Below the pieces are notes generated by a model, which saw only the letters and a program-made list of their open reading frames with translations, did no database searches and was not told where the DNA came from. From Nocardia puris (GTDB lineage: Bacteria > Actinomycetota > Actinomycetes > Mycobacteriales > Mycobacteriaceae): a DNA stretch of 64,000 nt. Position 1 is the stretch's first letter. Each line of letters starts with the position of its first letter. Of the stretch, positions 34,999 to 43,642 are shown in pieces. The stretch lies in assembly GCF_003315035.1 (NCBI RefSeq), contig NZ_QNRE01000010.1:202098-266097 (forward strand), written 5' to 3'. The translations under genes and the position numbers were made by a program.

Positions 34999-35598
34999 TC
35001 AGTGCGACTCGGCCGCGTTCAGCGCGTCGGCGGGCAGGGGGAAGTTGAGGTAGGAACGCGACGGCGTCGGCCCGCGCTGGCCCTGGTATTTCGAGCCCGC
35101 GCCCGCGCTGCCGTAGGGGTGCTCGGCCGGGCTGGTCAGGCGGAACAGGCACAGCTGGCCGATCTTCATCCCCGGCCACAGGGTGATCGGCAGGTTCGCG
35201 ACGTTCGACAGCTCCAGGGTGATGTGCCCGCTGAAACCGGGGTCGATGAACCCGGCCGTGGAATGCGTGAGCAGACCCAGCCGGCCCAGGCTCGACTTGC
35301 CCTCCAGCCGCCCGGCCAGATCGTCGGGCAGCGTGCACACCTCCAGCGTGGACCCGAGCACGAACTCGCCGGGGTGCAGCACGAACGGCTCCCCCTCGCC
35401 CGGCTCGACCAGACTGGTCAGCTCGTCCTGCCGCTGCGCCGGATCGATATGGGTGTACCGGGAGTTGTCGAACACGCGGAAGAGCCGGTCCAGGCGCACA
35501 TCGATACTCGACGGCTGGATCAGGTTCTCCAGCAGCGGCTCGACCCCGAGACGCCCAGCGGCGATCTCCGCACGGATATCGCGATCGGAAAGCAGCAC
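34999..35598 (-). CDS. dcd: dCTP deaminase (likely bifunctional dCTP deaminase/dUTPase)
   Basis: 199 aa from GTG 35598 (MLLSDRDIRAEIAAGRLGVE), matching the family start; the longer frame is noise. Conserved blocks are QPSSIDVRLDRLFRVF, FVLGSTLEV, GRLEGKSSLGRLGLLTHSTA and GFIDPGFSGHITLELSN, with GSKYQGQRGPTPSRSY near the end. Actinobacterial Dcd converts dCTP to dUMP, supplying dTMP synthesis and preventing uracil incorporation. It is about nine residues longer at the C-terminus than the 190-aa mycobacterial enzyme as I remember it. Confidence 0.93.
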   Translation of the reverse strand: MLLSDRDIRAEIAAGRLGVEPLLENLIQPSSIDVRLDRLFRVFDNSRYTHIDPAQRQDELTSLVEPGEGEPFVLHPGEFVLGSTLEVCTLPDDLAGRLEGKSSLGRLGLLTHSTAGFIDPGFSGHITLELSNVANLPITLWPGMKIGQLCLFRLTSPAEHPYGSAGAGSKYQGQRGPTPSRSYLNFPLPADALNAAESH

Positions 35599-35936
35599 CG
35601 GGTGAGCGTAACCGTGATGCCCGCTCGCCGGTGCGCGCGGGTTCGCGGCACCGGGTGTTCGATGTCGGAGCGACTCAGCGCCGGCGATGCGTCCCGACGC
35701 CCATCCGCCGACGCAGCCGCGCCGACGGCGTCCCGTTGCCCAGCACGGCCGGCGCACGGTGGGGCCGCGGCATCGACCTGCGAACGAAGAACGTGTACCG
35801 GCTCACCGGGGAGAGTGCGCATCAGGCGAGCGGCACGCACCGCAACCCGACGTCGAGGACGTGACGGGGTGCCGACGCACCCGAATGACTGTTGACGATC
35901 CCGGCCGCCGACGGGAAACGCGCAGCCCCGAAACGA
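35599..35936. other. 338-bp stretch between dcd and the tRNA-Gly terminator
   Basis: No gene supported; the frames present are short and arginine-rich as expected by chance at this GC content. It should contain the dcd promoter. Confidence 0.4.
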
Positions 35937-35965
35937 CGAATCCCCCTGGAGTCCAGGGGGATTCG
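35937..35965 (-). terminator. Terminator-like perfect hairpin 3' of tRNA-Gly
   Basis: 14-bp arms (cgaatccccctgga / tccagggggattcg) around one central base lie 4 bp beyond the encoded CCA end of the minus-strand tRNA. Confidence 0.7.
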
Positions 35966-35968
35966 ATG

Positions 35969-36042
35969 TGGAGCCGATGACGGGAATCGAACCCGCGCTG
36001 TCTGCTTGGGAAGCAGAAGTTCTACCATTGAACTACATCGGC
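35969..36042 (-). tRNA. tRNA-Gly (anticodon CCC), CCA encoded
   Basis: On the minus strand GCCGATG (5') pairs with CATCGGC (3'), discriminator U, followed by encoded CCA (35971-35969). The D-arm region is TAGTTCAATGGTAGAA. The anticodon stem TCTGC/GCAGA encloses TTCCCAA, giving anticodon CCC. The T-arm is CGGGTTCGATTCCCG. It lies at the approximate left border of the prophage. Confidence 0.95.
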
Positions 36043-36516
36043 GCAGTGCCAGTCGCACTATCGGCGACTGTAGCAGATCCCACCACCTAGCGGAAAGATC
36101 CAGGTCACAGGCCGGATTCCCCGGACCGAACCTGGTCTCTACCTCACGCCGCCCGTACGCCCGGTCGCCGCCGGAGAAGCACTTCGGGAGGATCTGGGGA
36201 AGATTTCGGGGAAGACTCGGCCGCGACGGTGTCCGCATGGACAGCCGGCCCTAGTTCTCGGGCAGCCGGTCCGAACGTCTTCAACATCCCCTGCGACGGC
36301 TCCGTCCGGGCACGCCAGCAATCTCGTAGCCACCGCGCGACCTGCGAAAACAGATCTGTCACTGGCCGAGCGGACATTGACGCGGCGATCTCGACCAGCT
36401 TCACTTCGGCTGCGGGAGCGGTCTCATCCGCCGCGACCAGCGGTCAGAACCGAAAAGCCCCTCACCGGAAGGCCATCCGATGAGGGGCGGTGACGAGAAG
36501 ATTGGAGCTTCCCGAC
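36043..36516. other. 474-bp stretch at the chromosome-prophage border
   Basis: Probably contains the left prophage boundary, but no att repeat or integrase is visible. A minus-strand frame 36144-36404 (MKLVEIAASMSARPVTDLFS..., 86 aa, GTG start) is protein-like but lacks a Shine-Dalgarno. A hairpin with arms gcccctca (36457-36464) and tgaggggc (36481-36488) precedes the next gene. Confidence 0.4.
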
Positions 36517-37320
36517 ATGACCATTGTCACACAGCTACGTCCGCGCCTTCGGGGGCAGCGGCACGAGGGGCCATTCGGCCCCGACCTGGACCTTGCGGAG
36601 CAGCAGCGTCGCGCGCGCCAGCGGCTCGACGACGAAGCCGACGACGCGTTCACGTCGGCCTTGTCCAATCGCGAGCTGCTGGCGAATCGAGCAGCGGCGG
36701 AGATGATTCGCGGCTTGGAGCGGAAGGATCAGCTCCGTCTCGCGAAGGCCACGATCAGACACCGTGCGCGGCGACGCCGCGCTGAGTTCGCCGACGCGGA
36801 GGCGTTCGCTGACGCCGTGGCGATGCATCGCCGAACGGTTAGTCCGGAGGCGCGCGTCGCTCGGCTGCTGCGGTCATCGCGGCGCATCTCGGCCGTGCTG
36901 ACCGGTGTCATGGCAGTAGGGATCGTATGGGGGGCCGTCAACGTTCAGCACAACGTGGCTGCCGGTCTACCGCTGAGCGATCCCCGGTTCTGGCTAAGTT
37001 TCGCGATCGAGCCGATGGTGACGGTACCGCTGATCGCGATGATGAATCTGGCGGCCACTGCGGCACGGGAGGGGCGTGCGATTGACCGTTCGCGGCTGGT
37101 GCTCGTCGAGGGCGCGCTCCTCGCGTTGGTGTTGACGCTGAGCACTGGTCCGTACATCGCCGCTCGGGATTTCATGCGCGCGATCGAGTTCGGCGTAGCA
37201 CCGGTGATGATCGCTGTCGTGGTGGTTATGCATGGAGTTGCCAACCGGGAGTTCGCTGGGATGATCGCGAGCAGCCCTGCGCTTGCCGCCGCCGACGGCG
37301 GCAAGCTTCCAGCTGCTTGA
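36517..37320 (+). CDS. Membrane protein with basic N-terminal region (mobile-element type)
   Basis: 267 aa from ATG 36517 (MTIVTQLRPRLRGQRHEGPF), with GGAG upstream; an in-frame GTG at 36490 is the alternative. The first ~115 residues are highly charged (QQRRARQRLDDEADDAF). Four membrane segments follow: VLTGVMAVGIVWGAVNV, PRFWLSFAIEPMVTVPLIAMM, VEGALLALVLTLSTGPYIAA and VAPVMIAVVVVMHGVA. It resembles the DUF2637-like proteins of actinobacterial integrative elements only in style. It is one of two plus-strand genes in the prophage region, so possibly a lysogenic-conversion gene or a host remnant. Confidence 0.6.
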   Translation: MTIVTQLRPRLRGQRHEGPFGPDLDLAEQQRRARQRLDDEADDAFTSALSNRELLANRAAAEMIRGLERKDQLRLAKATIRHRARRRRAEFADAEAFADAVAMHRRTVSPEARVARLLRSSRRISAVLTGVMAVGIVWGAVNVQHNVAAGLPLSDPRFWLSFAIEPMVTVPLIAMMNLAATAAREGRAIDRSRLVLVEGALLALVLTLSTGPYIAARDFMRAIEFGVAPVMIAVVVVMHGVANREFAGMIASSPALAAADGGKLPAA

Positions 37321-37716
37321 CTGCGCCCGGCCGGATTCTCTGCCAAATCTGAGCTGCCGATAGGGCATTCCGGCAGACACACAGAACTGATACGGTCGAA
37401 TGGTGTCGGGACGCCTCCCCTCCTCGTCCGGGCATCCACCTCCATTTCGCACAATTGGCGGTGGCGAGTCAGGGAGTCATCTATCGCGACGCTGACACCT
37501 GGGTCGATTACCGGGTCGGTCACGCCGGGGGCAACTCCGACGTGGCCGACCCATGATTCAAAAACCCGCCACCGACGAAGCCTCGTGAATGACGGGGCGT
37601 CGCGCATAGCGGAAAGGACGCAGAACGCCCCCTCCTCGAGCGGGAGAGGGCGTTCCGTTCCGCTGACTGATGGGCTAAGGCATCCTCGTGCCGGCCCCCC
37701 GATGGTTGGGATTAGC
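37321..37716. other. 396-bp gap with a terminator-like hairpin
   Basis: No supported gene. Arms aacgccc (37624-37630) and gggcgtt (37648-37654), extendable with mismatches, probably end minus-strand transcription leaving the lsr2 gene. Long frames on both strands here are low-quality shadows. Confidence 0.5.
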
Positions 37717-38130
37717 CTACGCGACCTTCGTGGCGCGGTTCAGGTAGGCGTCGACAACCGAGTTCGGAATCTTCCCCCGCGGTCCCACCTTGTAGCCGTT
37801 GGCGTTCGCCCATTCCCTGATGTGCCGACGCTCCTCCGGCGTGAACGTCCGGCTGGGGCTGGAGATTTCGACAACCACGGCAGACTTCGCCGTGGGACCG
37901 GCGTTCGCGGTCTTGCCGCGAGACTTCCTGATCACCTCGGTGTGCGAGGCGCAATCGAGCCAGGGCTGCAACACTTCCGCGAGCTTGTTCGCGCTGGCGT
38001 GCGACAAGTCCCAAGCGTAGATCTTCCCGTTGTAAGAGAGCTGGCACAGCTGCGCCGGCGCGATTTCCAGCGGCCCGATGACGTCGCCCGTGTGGTCATC
38101 AATCGTGCGAATGATCGTTTCCTTAGCCAT
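37717..38130 (-). CDS. lsr2: Phage Lsr2-family nucleoid-associated protein
   Basis: 137 aa from ATG 38130. The N-terminal dimerisation part reads MAKETIIRTIDDHTGDVIG and LSYNGKIYAWDLSHASANKL. The C-terminal DNA-binding domain is RTFTPEERRHIREWANANGY, then KVGPRGKIPNSVVDAYLNRA. The usual AT-hook-like RGR is here PRGK. Lsr2 binds AT-rich DNA and silences foreign genes; phage copies may mimic or antagonise host Lsr2. A leaderless promoter is predicted just upstream, suggesting expression in the lysogen. Confidence 0.88.
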   Translation of the reverse strand: MAKETIIRTIDDHTGDVIGPLEIAPAQLCQLSYNGKIYAWDLSHASANKLAEVLQPWLDCASHTEVIRKSRGKTANAGPTAKSAVVVEISSPSRTFTPEERRHIREWANANGYKVGPRGKIPNSVVDAYLNRATKVA

Positions 38131-38165
38131 GCTCGCAGGCTATCGCGAAATATGCTGGGTGACAA
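38131..38165 (-). promoter_or_regulatory. Predicted leaderless sigma-A promoter of lsr2
   Basis: Reading the minus strand: TTGTCA (38165-38160), 17-nt spacer, TAGCCT (38142-38137), six nt, then the ATG of lsr2. Transcription would begin at or next to the start codon. Confidence 0.6.
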
Positions 38166-38280
38166 CCGATCTGAAACGCTGGCGGCCCATCCGCTATTGC
38201 CCGAGGATTGCTGTACACCGCCCACGGAGCGCTCTAATGACGTGGATCACAGCCCGTGCGAGTTGCGGAATGCATCCTTC

Positions 38281-39147
38281 CTATTGCAGGTCTCCACCGT
38301 CTGGTACGTCGGGCACGTAGTGGCGGTGGTGAACGTCGCGCGACCAACGGCAGGCGACCAGGGCGCTCGACGCGGTGCCGCCGGTGACCGTGCATCTAGC
38401 GTCTGCGAAATGGGCGGTGTTGATGGGGTCGTATCGCATGGTCAGGCGCGCGTACGCCCAGTGATCGGGTGCTGCGGGGTCGGCTTCTGCGGGCATCTCG
38501 TCAAGGACGAAGGTGTGTGTGAACGTTGTGCTGAATGGGTTCGCGACCACCTGGGCCAGCCCGGCGGCGTACGTGGCCACATTGGGGAGACTATCGCAAG
38601 CGCGGACCGTGAGGAATTCCCCGCGGGACGTGACTACTTCGATCCAGAATTTTGGCGCAATAGGGTCATAGGTGGTTACCACGGTAAAATATGGCGGAGT
38701 CGGAATGGGGACGACCATCTGGTTCAGGGTATAGCCGGAAAGTGTGGCGTGTGCGTCTATCCTCCATAACCCGCCCGATTTCAGCACGATTCGACCGTCG
38801 GCTGCCACCGACGCTTTTCTCGCTGGGCCCAACTGGCGGTTATAGGGAAGCATCACCGTCTTACGTGGCGATACCGTCCAATTATTCGCCATGAACGCGC
38901 TGGCGAATCCATCGATACCCGTCAGCAGATCGACCCGATTGATGAGTGCATTCTGACTATCGACAACGTGCGCAAGCCGCTCGGAGCGTTGCGCCCAGAC
39001 GTTTCGCCAACTGTCTTGCGCACTTTGCCAAGGGCCGAGATCGCGACCGCGAAGCGTTGAAAAGGCTGACTCTGACGTGATTTCCGCACCATACGTGGAG
39101 CCGACGATATACGCAGTGCTCGGCCGAGGCTGGTTCGGAGTAGTCAT
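38281..39147 (-). CDS. Phage tail-fibre-like protein, paralogue A
   Basis: 288 aa. It begins MTTPNQPRPSTAYIVGSTYG and ends VPDVPDGGDLQ. It shares with the upstream gene product the N-terminal VGSTYGxxIT block, a ~50-residue helical segment, the middle QLGPxK and GLWRxDAH blocks, and the terminal VPDGGxL. The pattern fits siphovirus distal tail or receptor-binding proteins placed after the lysis genes in actinophages. Its start overlaps the stop of the upstream paralogue by 4 nt (ATGA). Confidence 0.72.
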   Translation of the reverse strand: MTTPNQPRPSTAYIVGSTYGAEITSESAFSTLRGRDLGPWQSAQDSWRNVWAQRSERLAHVVDSQNALINRVDLLTGIDGFASAFMANNWTVSPRKTVMLPYNRQLGPARKASVAADGRIVLKSGGLWRIDAHATLSGYTLNQMVVPIPTPPYFTVVTTYDPIAPKFWIEVVTSRGEFLTVRACDSLPNVATYAAGLAQVVANPFSTTFTHTFVLDEMPAEADPAAPDHWAYARLTMRYDPINTAHFADARCTVTGGTASSALVACRWSRDVHHRHYVPDVPDGGDLQ

Positions 39148-39881
39148 CCCAGTTTGCCACCGTCAGGTACAGTCGGGAGATTGTGTGCGTGCTCTGTACC
39201 GTTGTTCCATTTGTTTACCGTGAGTGCGCTTCGGACGGTGCCGCCATAGATTTTGTGCCAGTCGCGTGTGTGCCCGGCCTCTACTCGGACGATGAACGTG
39301 TCGTCGTCTGGAATAACGAACGTATGCGAAAAGGATGCCGTTTCAGACCCGTACGGAGTGATGACCATGTCAAAACGACGTTCGGTGAATATGCTGAAAT
39401 TTTCAGCGTAGACGACAGTCAGGCGTGCAGCGGCGGCGGTATTGGATTGCCCCCACCCGCTCGGCGCTGGATACCAAGTAATGTGCGCATCGCAGCGCCA
39501 TAATCCTTTCGTGGCAAGCCGAATTCCACTCGCAGCGAGATCTGTTTCCTTGCGTGGACCAAGCTGGGTATCGAAAGGCAACAATCGCCAATCTCCCCCG
39601 CCTCGAAGATTCCAGTTTCGGGACAGGAAAGTCGAGCAGTATCCGGCGACACCATCGAGCAGATCGATCCGGTCCGCGAGGTCGATTTGGGCATCCTCGA
39701 ACTGGTCGAGGCGTTCGGCGAACGCGTCGTCGGCGGCGTTCAGCTCGCGCTGCGCTCGACGGTACTCGCCGAGAATCGGCGCGCTGAGCGCGCTCTTCCA
39801 AGAGTCGGTTGTGATGTCGGAGCCGTAGGTGGAGCCGACAACCCACGCGCCGGCGGGCGGCTCCGCGCCGGGAGTCGTCAC
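39144..39881 (-). CDS. Phage tail-fibre-like protein, paralogue B
   Basis: 245 aa from ATG 39881 (MTTPGAEPPAGAWVVGSTYG). It is a paralogue of the following gene product, ending NLPTVPDGGKLG. A heptad-like helical region (EYRRAQRELNAADDAFAERL, then DQFEDAQIDLADRIDLLDG) may form a coiled-coil stalk before a beta-rich C-terminal domain. Host-surface binding is inferred. The duplicated pair could allow receptor switching. Confidence 0.72.
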   Translation of the reverse strand: MTTPGAEPPAGAWVVGSTYGSDITTDSWKSALSAPILGEYRRAQRELNAADDAFAERLDQFEDAQIDLADRIDLLDGVAGYCSTFLSRNWNLRGGGDWRLLPFDTQLGPRKETDLAASGIRLATKGLWRCDAHITWYPAPSGWGQSNTAAAARLTVVYAENFSIFTERRFDMVITPYGSETASFSHTFVIPDDDTFIVRVEAGHTRDWHKIYGGTVRSALTVNKWNNGTEHAHNLPTVPDGGKLG

Positions 39882-39908
39882 ATGGTCCTATCGGTCGCTG
39901 ATGAGGTG

Positions 39909-40208
39909 TTACAGATCGCCGTAGATCTCAGGCGGCACCGGCGGCACCGGCGGCGAGGCCAGCCCGAGCAGCGCCGAGATGTAGCGGACGGCGATGCGGT
40001 ACTTGCGTTCTTGCCCATCCAGCGCCGCTTCGAGGGTGGCGACCCGGTCACGCAGGTCACGGACCTCCTCCCGCAGTGGCTGGACGACTGAATTAAAGTC
40101 CGCTCGTTGGGATTCCAGCGAAGGGAGACGCCCGCCGTAGTAGGTGATCAGAGCGACCGCCACCGCGCTCAGAACGGTGGCGACAGTCGCCAGGATCGCG
40201 GGCAGCAT
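39909..40208 (-). CDS. Small membrane protein with coiled coil, lysis-cassette (holin-like)
   Basis: 99 aa. One N-terminal membrane segment (MLPAILATVATVLSAVAVAL) is followed by a charged coiled coil (VVQPLREEVRDLRDRVATLE) and a Pro-rich end. It lies 4 bp after the holin-like gene in the lysin cassette. Topology fits a second holin, antiholin or spanin-like partner; which one cannot be decided. Confidence 0.6.
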   Translation of the reverse strand: MLPAILATVATVLSAVAVALITYYGGRLPSLESQRADFNSVVQPLREEVRDLRDRVATLEAALDGQERKYRIAVRYISALLGLASPPVPPVPPEIYGDL

Positions 40209-40212
40209 GCGG

Positions 40213-40413
40213 TCACCTCTCGGGCGGTGGCGTGTGGACGTTCAGCTTGGCCAGCAGTGCAGCGGAGGCGACGAATGCCGCGCCGACCCCACTAGCGATG
40301 TCCGCGACCAGCGTTTCGCTGCCGGTTGGGAGAACGTTCAGCACCACGAGCAGGCCCGCGACCGCGACGGCGACCGCGTAGACCCGGTCACGGACAGTCG
40401 CTGTGAAGTTCAT
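40213..40413 (-). CDS. Putative holin
   Basis: 66 aa (MNFTATVRDRVYAVAVAVAG...). Two hydrophobic stretches, VYAVAVAVAGLLVVLNVL and ADIASGVGAAFVASAALLA, are separated by a short polar turn and followed by a charged tail, typical of actinophage holins. Its ATG overlaps the GH25 lysin stop by 4 nt. Confidence 0.72.
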   Translation of the reverse strand: MNFTATVRDRVYAVAVAVAGLLVVLNVLPTGSETLVADIASGVGAAFVASAALLAKLNVHTPPPER

Positions 40414-41399
40414 AGCCGGTGGTCCTGTTCAGCCAGGGCGGCGCGCAGATCCTCCAGCCCGGCAAGCACCTGATCGAGTTTCGCGAGGGCGTCGAGGCCC
40501 GCGCCGTGCGCCGCTGCGGCGTGCCCGAGGACTGTTTCCGGCACGTCGGCCTGCTGGCCGTTGCGGTACGGCAGGACGCGCAGCGTTGCCTCGAACACCA
40601 GCTGAGCCAGCGCCTCGACGACCGAGAGGCGGTCTACCTGACGGCCGAGCGCGACGGAGTGTCCGCCGACCGGCGCGAGCATCCGCCAGCCCGTGTTCCC
40701 GGCGAGCGAATCGGTGTCGTCTCCACGGAGCTGATGAAGCACTTCGTCGGCTCTACTCATTGAATCATCCTCAATTCCAAGCATTTCAAGCAGGCTGGGC
40801 AGGTCCAGGGCGGTGTAGTTGCCGTCACAAGGCCCCCATGGTGCGCAGGGCACCGCATCTCCGTACTGGTGGGCGAACCGCCCCGGAAACGTGTAGCTGT
40901 CGCCGGGCCGGTAGTTGTAGTGCGGGACTATCAGGTTCAGATCCGGCGGACGCACCGGCCACAAGCCCGGGTCGGCACGAGGGTTGTAGTAGCCGATGAC
41001 GCGGCGTGAATCTCCACATCCGTCACGTAGCCAGTCGATCTCAGCATTGACCGCACGGGAAACGTCGCCGCGAATCCGCCCTCCCGCGCTCTCCACATCG
41101 ACCATCGACACCACCCGCGGGTGCCGCCACAGCCCAGCCTCTTCGAGCATCTGCCGGTGGAGCTGTGCGCTGTCCTGGTCTGGCCAGTAGAAGTAGTAGA
41201 CGATCAGGCAGACCAGTCGACCGTCGTTGAGCATCGCTTTCGCGTTGCGGGCGTTCTCGACGAAGACTGCGTCGCGGCGATCGCCGGAGGAGGAGCGGAA
41301 CGCGAACACCTGGTGCGGATAGGAGTCGTCGATGGCGATGGGCCGTCCGGCGGCGTCGGTCTGGTAGTGGCTGACATCAGCCCAATAGACCCCGCTCAT
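40410..41399 (-). CDS. GH25-family lysozyme (endolysin)
   Basis: 329 aa. ATG 41399 is chosen because it overlaps the previous stop (ATGA) and gives MSGVYWADVSHYQTDAAGRP, the canonical GH25 start with Asp8. The acidic pair appears in MVDVESAGG, followed by IGYYNPRADPGLWPVR and FAHQYGDAV. After ~215 residues a linker with DEVLHQLRG leads to a helical non-catalytic tail rich in Leu and Ala. It cleaves peptidoglycan glycan strands at lysis. The VLHQLRG linker also occurs at the end of the neighbouring peptidase. Confidence 0.87.
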   Translation of the reverse strand: MSGVYWADVSHYQTDAAGRPIAIDDSYPHQVFAFRSSSGDRRDAVFVENARNAKAMLNDGRLVCLIVYYFYWPDQDSAQLHRQMLEEAGLWRHPRVVSMVDVESAGGRIRGDVSRAVNAEIDWLRDGCGDSRRVIGYYNPRADPGLWPVRPPDLNLIVPHYNYRPGDSYTFPGRFAHQYGDAVPCAPWGPCDGNYTALDLPSLLEMLGIEDDSMSRADEVLHQLRGDDTDSLAGNTGWRMLAPVGGHSVALGRQVDRLSVVEALAQLVFEATLRVLPYRNGQQADVPETVLGHAAAAHGAGLDALAKLDQVLAGLEDLRAALAEQDHRL

Positions 41400-41983
41400 A
41401 CTGTGCCCCTGAGCTGGTGCAGCACTAGGTCCCATACCGGATCGTCATCGTCGGAGGGGGCGGGCGAGCCGAAGACTCCGAGGTACCCCTCGCTTAGCCT
41501 TGCCGCGAAGGTCCGGAGCCGCGGGTGGCCTTCAGGCAGGGCGAGCTGTGTGTGCATCTGATCGACGTACGCCTCCGGCCAGTCGCCTCCCCACCACACG
41601 GTCCCCTCGAACAGCCTCACGCCTTCCCGAACGCGGGTGACCAGATCCGCGGGCATCGCGTACCGCTTCCACGGCAGACTGGTCGAGTTCAAATCGATTG
41701 CGGTCCCTGACAAGTGGTTGCTGTTCCAGATCGCGTTAGTGGGCGACCAGCCCCAATAGTCGCGGGGGCGGTAGGTGTCGATGCGCATGACGTGGGCGTG
41801 CCACCACGCGCACCAGGCGATGAGGATGGTCGCGGCGTCGCCGGCTCGGACCTCGGGGCGTACGTCGGCGGTTCCCGGGACCACAGGGTTCACGCACTCG
41901 TCCCGGCGGCACTGCCGCCAGCCGTTTTCGGTGATCAGAGCCAATGCTATTTCCGTTCCCGTCCCGCGCTCATATCGCTGCAT
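41396..41983 (-). CDS. M15-type D-Ala-D-Ala peptidase (endolysin)
   Basis: 195 aa. Zinc-ligand-type residues are His90 and Asp97 in SNHLSGTAIDLN and His144 in VDQMHTQLAL, as in M15 peptidases of phage lysins. Upstream TYRPRDYWGWSPTN forms the substrate-side loop. It ends VWDLVLHQLRGTV; the VLHQLRG motif also links the domains of the next gene's lysozyme, so the two may be a split two-domain lysin. It overlaps the lysozyme gene by 4 nt. Confidence 0.8.
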   Translation of the reverse strand: MQRYERGTGTEIALALITENGWRQCRRDECVNPVVPGTADVRPEVRAGDAATILIAWCAWWHAHVMRIDTYRPRDYWGWSPTNAIWNSNHLSGTAIDLNSTSLPWKRYAMPADLVTRVREGVRLFEGTVWWGGDWPEAYVDQMHTQLALPEGHPRLRTFAARLSEGYLGVFGSPAPSDDDDPVWDLVLHQLRGTV

Positions 41984-42020
41984 CTATTGTCTTGGACCGC
42001 AGGACGCCGTTCCAGACGAT

Positions 42021-42416
42021 TCAGTCGGTCACGACGAACGCAACGTCACCAGCGGACGCGGATTCCGGGATGTCGCCAAGCGCCTGGAGTTGGGCGACGA
42101 TCACCTGACGTTCCTCGGCGGTGTAGTCCGCGACCCTAGGAATTCGGACCGGCTCCGGGTCGGGGTCGCCAATTGGTACATAGCGACCGGCCGGGTTATA
42201 CGCAGACCGGGGACCGCGGATCGGATGTTGATACTTCTTCGTCGCCAGCTCCGGGTGCACTCGAACCCCCAGTTCATGCTGATGGACAGCGAACACTGCC
42301 GCCAAGGGAGGCGGAATGGTACCAGGCGATCCCGCCATTCCCGGAACGGTGATCAGCGTGGACTTAATTGCCTCAATCTCCGCGTCGACAACATTTTCAT
42401 TGTAAGTTTCGGTCAC
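42021..42416 (-). CDS. Phage minor tail-region protein, unknown
   Basis: 131 aa from GTG 42416, which overlaps the previous stop (GTGA). Blocks are ETYNENVVDAEIEAIKSTLI and RVADYTAEERQVIVAQLQAL. It is polar and without membrane segments. Its position after the Gp37-like tail protein and before the lysins suggests a tail-tip or structural role. Confidence 0.6.
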   Translation of the reverse strand: MTETYNENVVDAEIEAIKSTLITVPGMAGSPGTIPPPLAAVFAVHQHELGVRVHPELATKKYQHPIRGPRSAYNPAGRYVPIGDPDPEPVRIPRVADYTAEERQVIVAQLQALGDIPESASAGDVAFVVTD

Positions 42417-43642
42417 AGGACCCCCAAGTCTTGCAGTATTCCGAGGATTTCTTGCAGGCGCTCCCACGCCTGGACCACTGGGTCCTTTTCGTCACGCTGC
42501 CCGATAGTGATTTTCCAAGTGGGAGCGGTGTCGCGATCCCACGTCAGCGCCACCTCGGTGACTTGGTCCACAAAAACCTGTCCCGGCGGCATTCCGCGCA
42601 CCGTGGTGCCCACTCGGTCGCCGACGTAGAAGTGCCCGAAACCTCGCTGCCCGATTCGATAGGGCGCGCCGTCGGCAACGACAACCTCGTGGCTGATTTG
42701 CTGGCGAGTCGACCACTTGGCGGCGCGCACAGAAAGTAGCCACTGAATTGTGTAGGCGCGATCGCTGGATTCGGCCCATTTTTCTTGGTACGTCGACCAG
42801 CCGAGGCGATTTCTCCGACCAGGTACTTCCTGCGCAGAGAATGCCCCGAGCACGTTGCTGTAAATAGGTTCCAGCAGTGCGTCAGCGACCGATCCAAGGT
42901 CCGGAAGCCCCGGCACCACAGCCGCGACCAACGCCCCTCCCAGGCGAATTGCCGCCGACAATCCCTCATTGATTCCGGGCATCGAGTTCCCGCCTCCCAC
43001 AATACGGACATCCGTAGCTGGTCGGTAGACGAACTCCGATTGCTGAATTCCCGTGTGAGTACCGTCGCGATAGATCACCCACGGTGCACTCGCCACCGTT
43101 CCCAGGAAATTCGGATCGGAGTACTCCGATGGCATGGCGGGATCGGCGATCGTGCGGATGCTCTCAGTGACACCATCCGGCTCAACGTGGACAAACTGCC
43201 TGACCAGGCCGGTTGCCAGGTCACCGGAGAACGATGTCTCCTGATAGGCCGCACTTTTGTCTACGAGATCGATCACCAGGCAGCCGGGCCGCAAGCGGGC
43301 ACCGGGCCATGGCGGCGCGTCGCCGGGCAGATACCGGCGGAAAGTCCAAGTGAGCTGTGCGTCTTCCACCACCTTTTTCGTGCAGTCGTGGATCGATTTG
43401 AAGCGCGAATGAACGACCGCCAAAGGTGAGGTGTCGTTGGCGATTGACTCGGGCGCTACTACCATCGACCAGTTTTCTGGGTGGAATTGCTCCCAACTGG
43501 CGGGATCAAGAGGGTCGGCAGGTAGTTGCCACCATCCCCCCATGACGCGCTGGATCGCGAAAAACGCGGTCAATTTGCAGATCCATCGGGATGGACCGAA
43601 AATTGTCCACACCTTCGGAAATTGCACCTCCGGAGGGAGTAA
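42413..43642 (-). CDS. Gp37-like phage tail protein, C-terminal part (reading frame displaced by hairpin insert)
   Basis: The open frame begins just after a TGA at 43643-43645 and reads LLPPEVQFPKVWTIFGPSRW, then WWQLPADPLDPASWEQFHPE, to the stop at 42413. It is the natural continuation of the upstream reading frame (43506-44108), which ends its recognisable homology at LLGYANPF. In Gp37-like siphovirus tail proteins, as I recall them, these two segments are contiguous. The only start codon near the junction is GTG 43627, poorly placed relative to its GGAG. How this part is translated is open: restart, bypass, frameshift, or the gene is broken. Confidence 0.7.
   Translation of the reverse strand, partial: LLPPEVQFPKVWTIFGPSRWICKLTAFFAIQRVMGGWWQLPADPLDPASWEQFHPENWSMVVAPESIANDTSPLAVVHSRFKSIHDCTKKVVEDAQLTWTFRRYLPGDAPPWPGARLRPGCLVIDLVDKSAAYQETSFSGDLATGLVRQFVHVEPDGVTESIRTIADPAMPSEYSDPNFLGTVASAPWVIYRDGTHTGIQQSEFVYRPATDVRIVGGGNSMPGINEGLSAAIRLGGALVAAVVPGLPDLGSVADALLEPIYSNVLGAFSAQEVPGRRNRLGWSTYQEKWAESSDRAYTIQWLLSVRAAKWSTRQQISHEVVVADGAPYRIGQRGFGHFYVGDRVGTTVRGMPPGQVFVDQVTEVALTWDRDTAPTWKITIGQRDEKDPVVQAWERLQEILGILQDLGVL

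Noticed and set aside
35969..36042. tRNA-Gly as the phage attachment site
   Set aside because: The tRNA's 3' end points away from the prophage, no duplicated 3' fragment is seen in the window, and no integrase is present to support it.
36144..36404. 86-codon minus-strand frame near the prophage border
   Set aside because: GTG start without Shine-Dalgarno, no neighbour coupling and no recognisable similarity; kept only as a note.
36945..37607. 220-codon minus-strand frame opposite the membrane protein gene at 36517
   Set aside because: Antisense to a frame with clear transmembrane periodicity; composition typical of a shadow.
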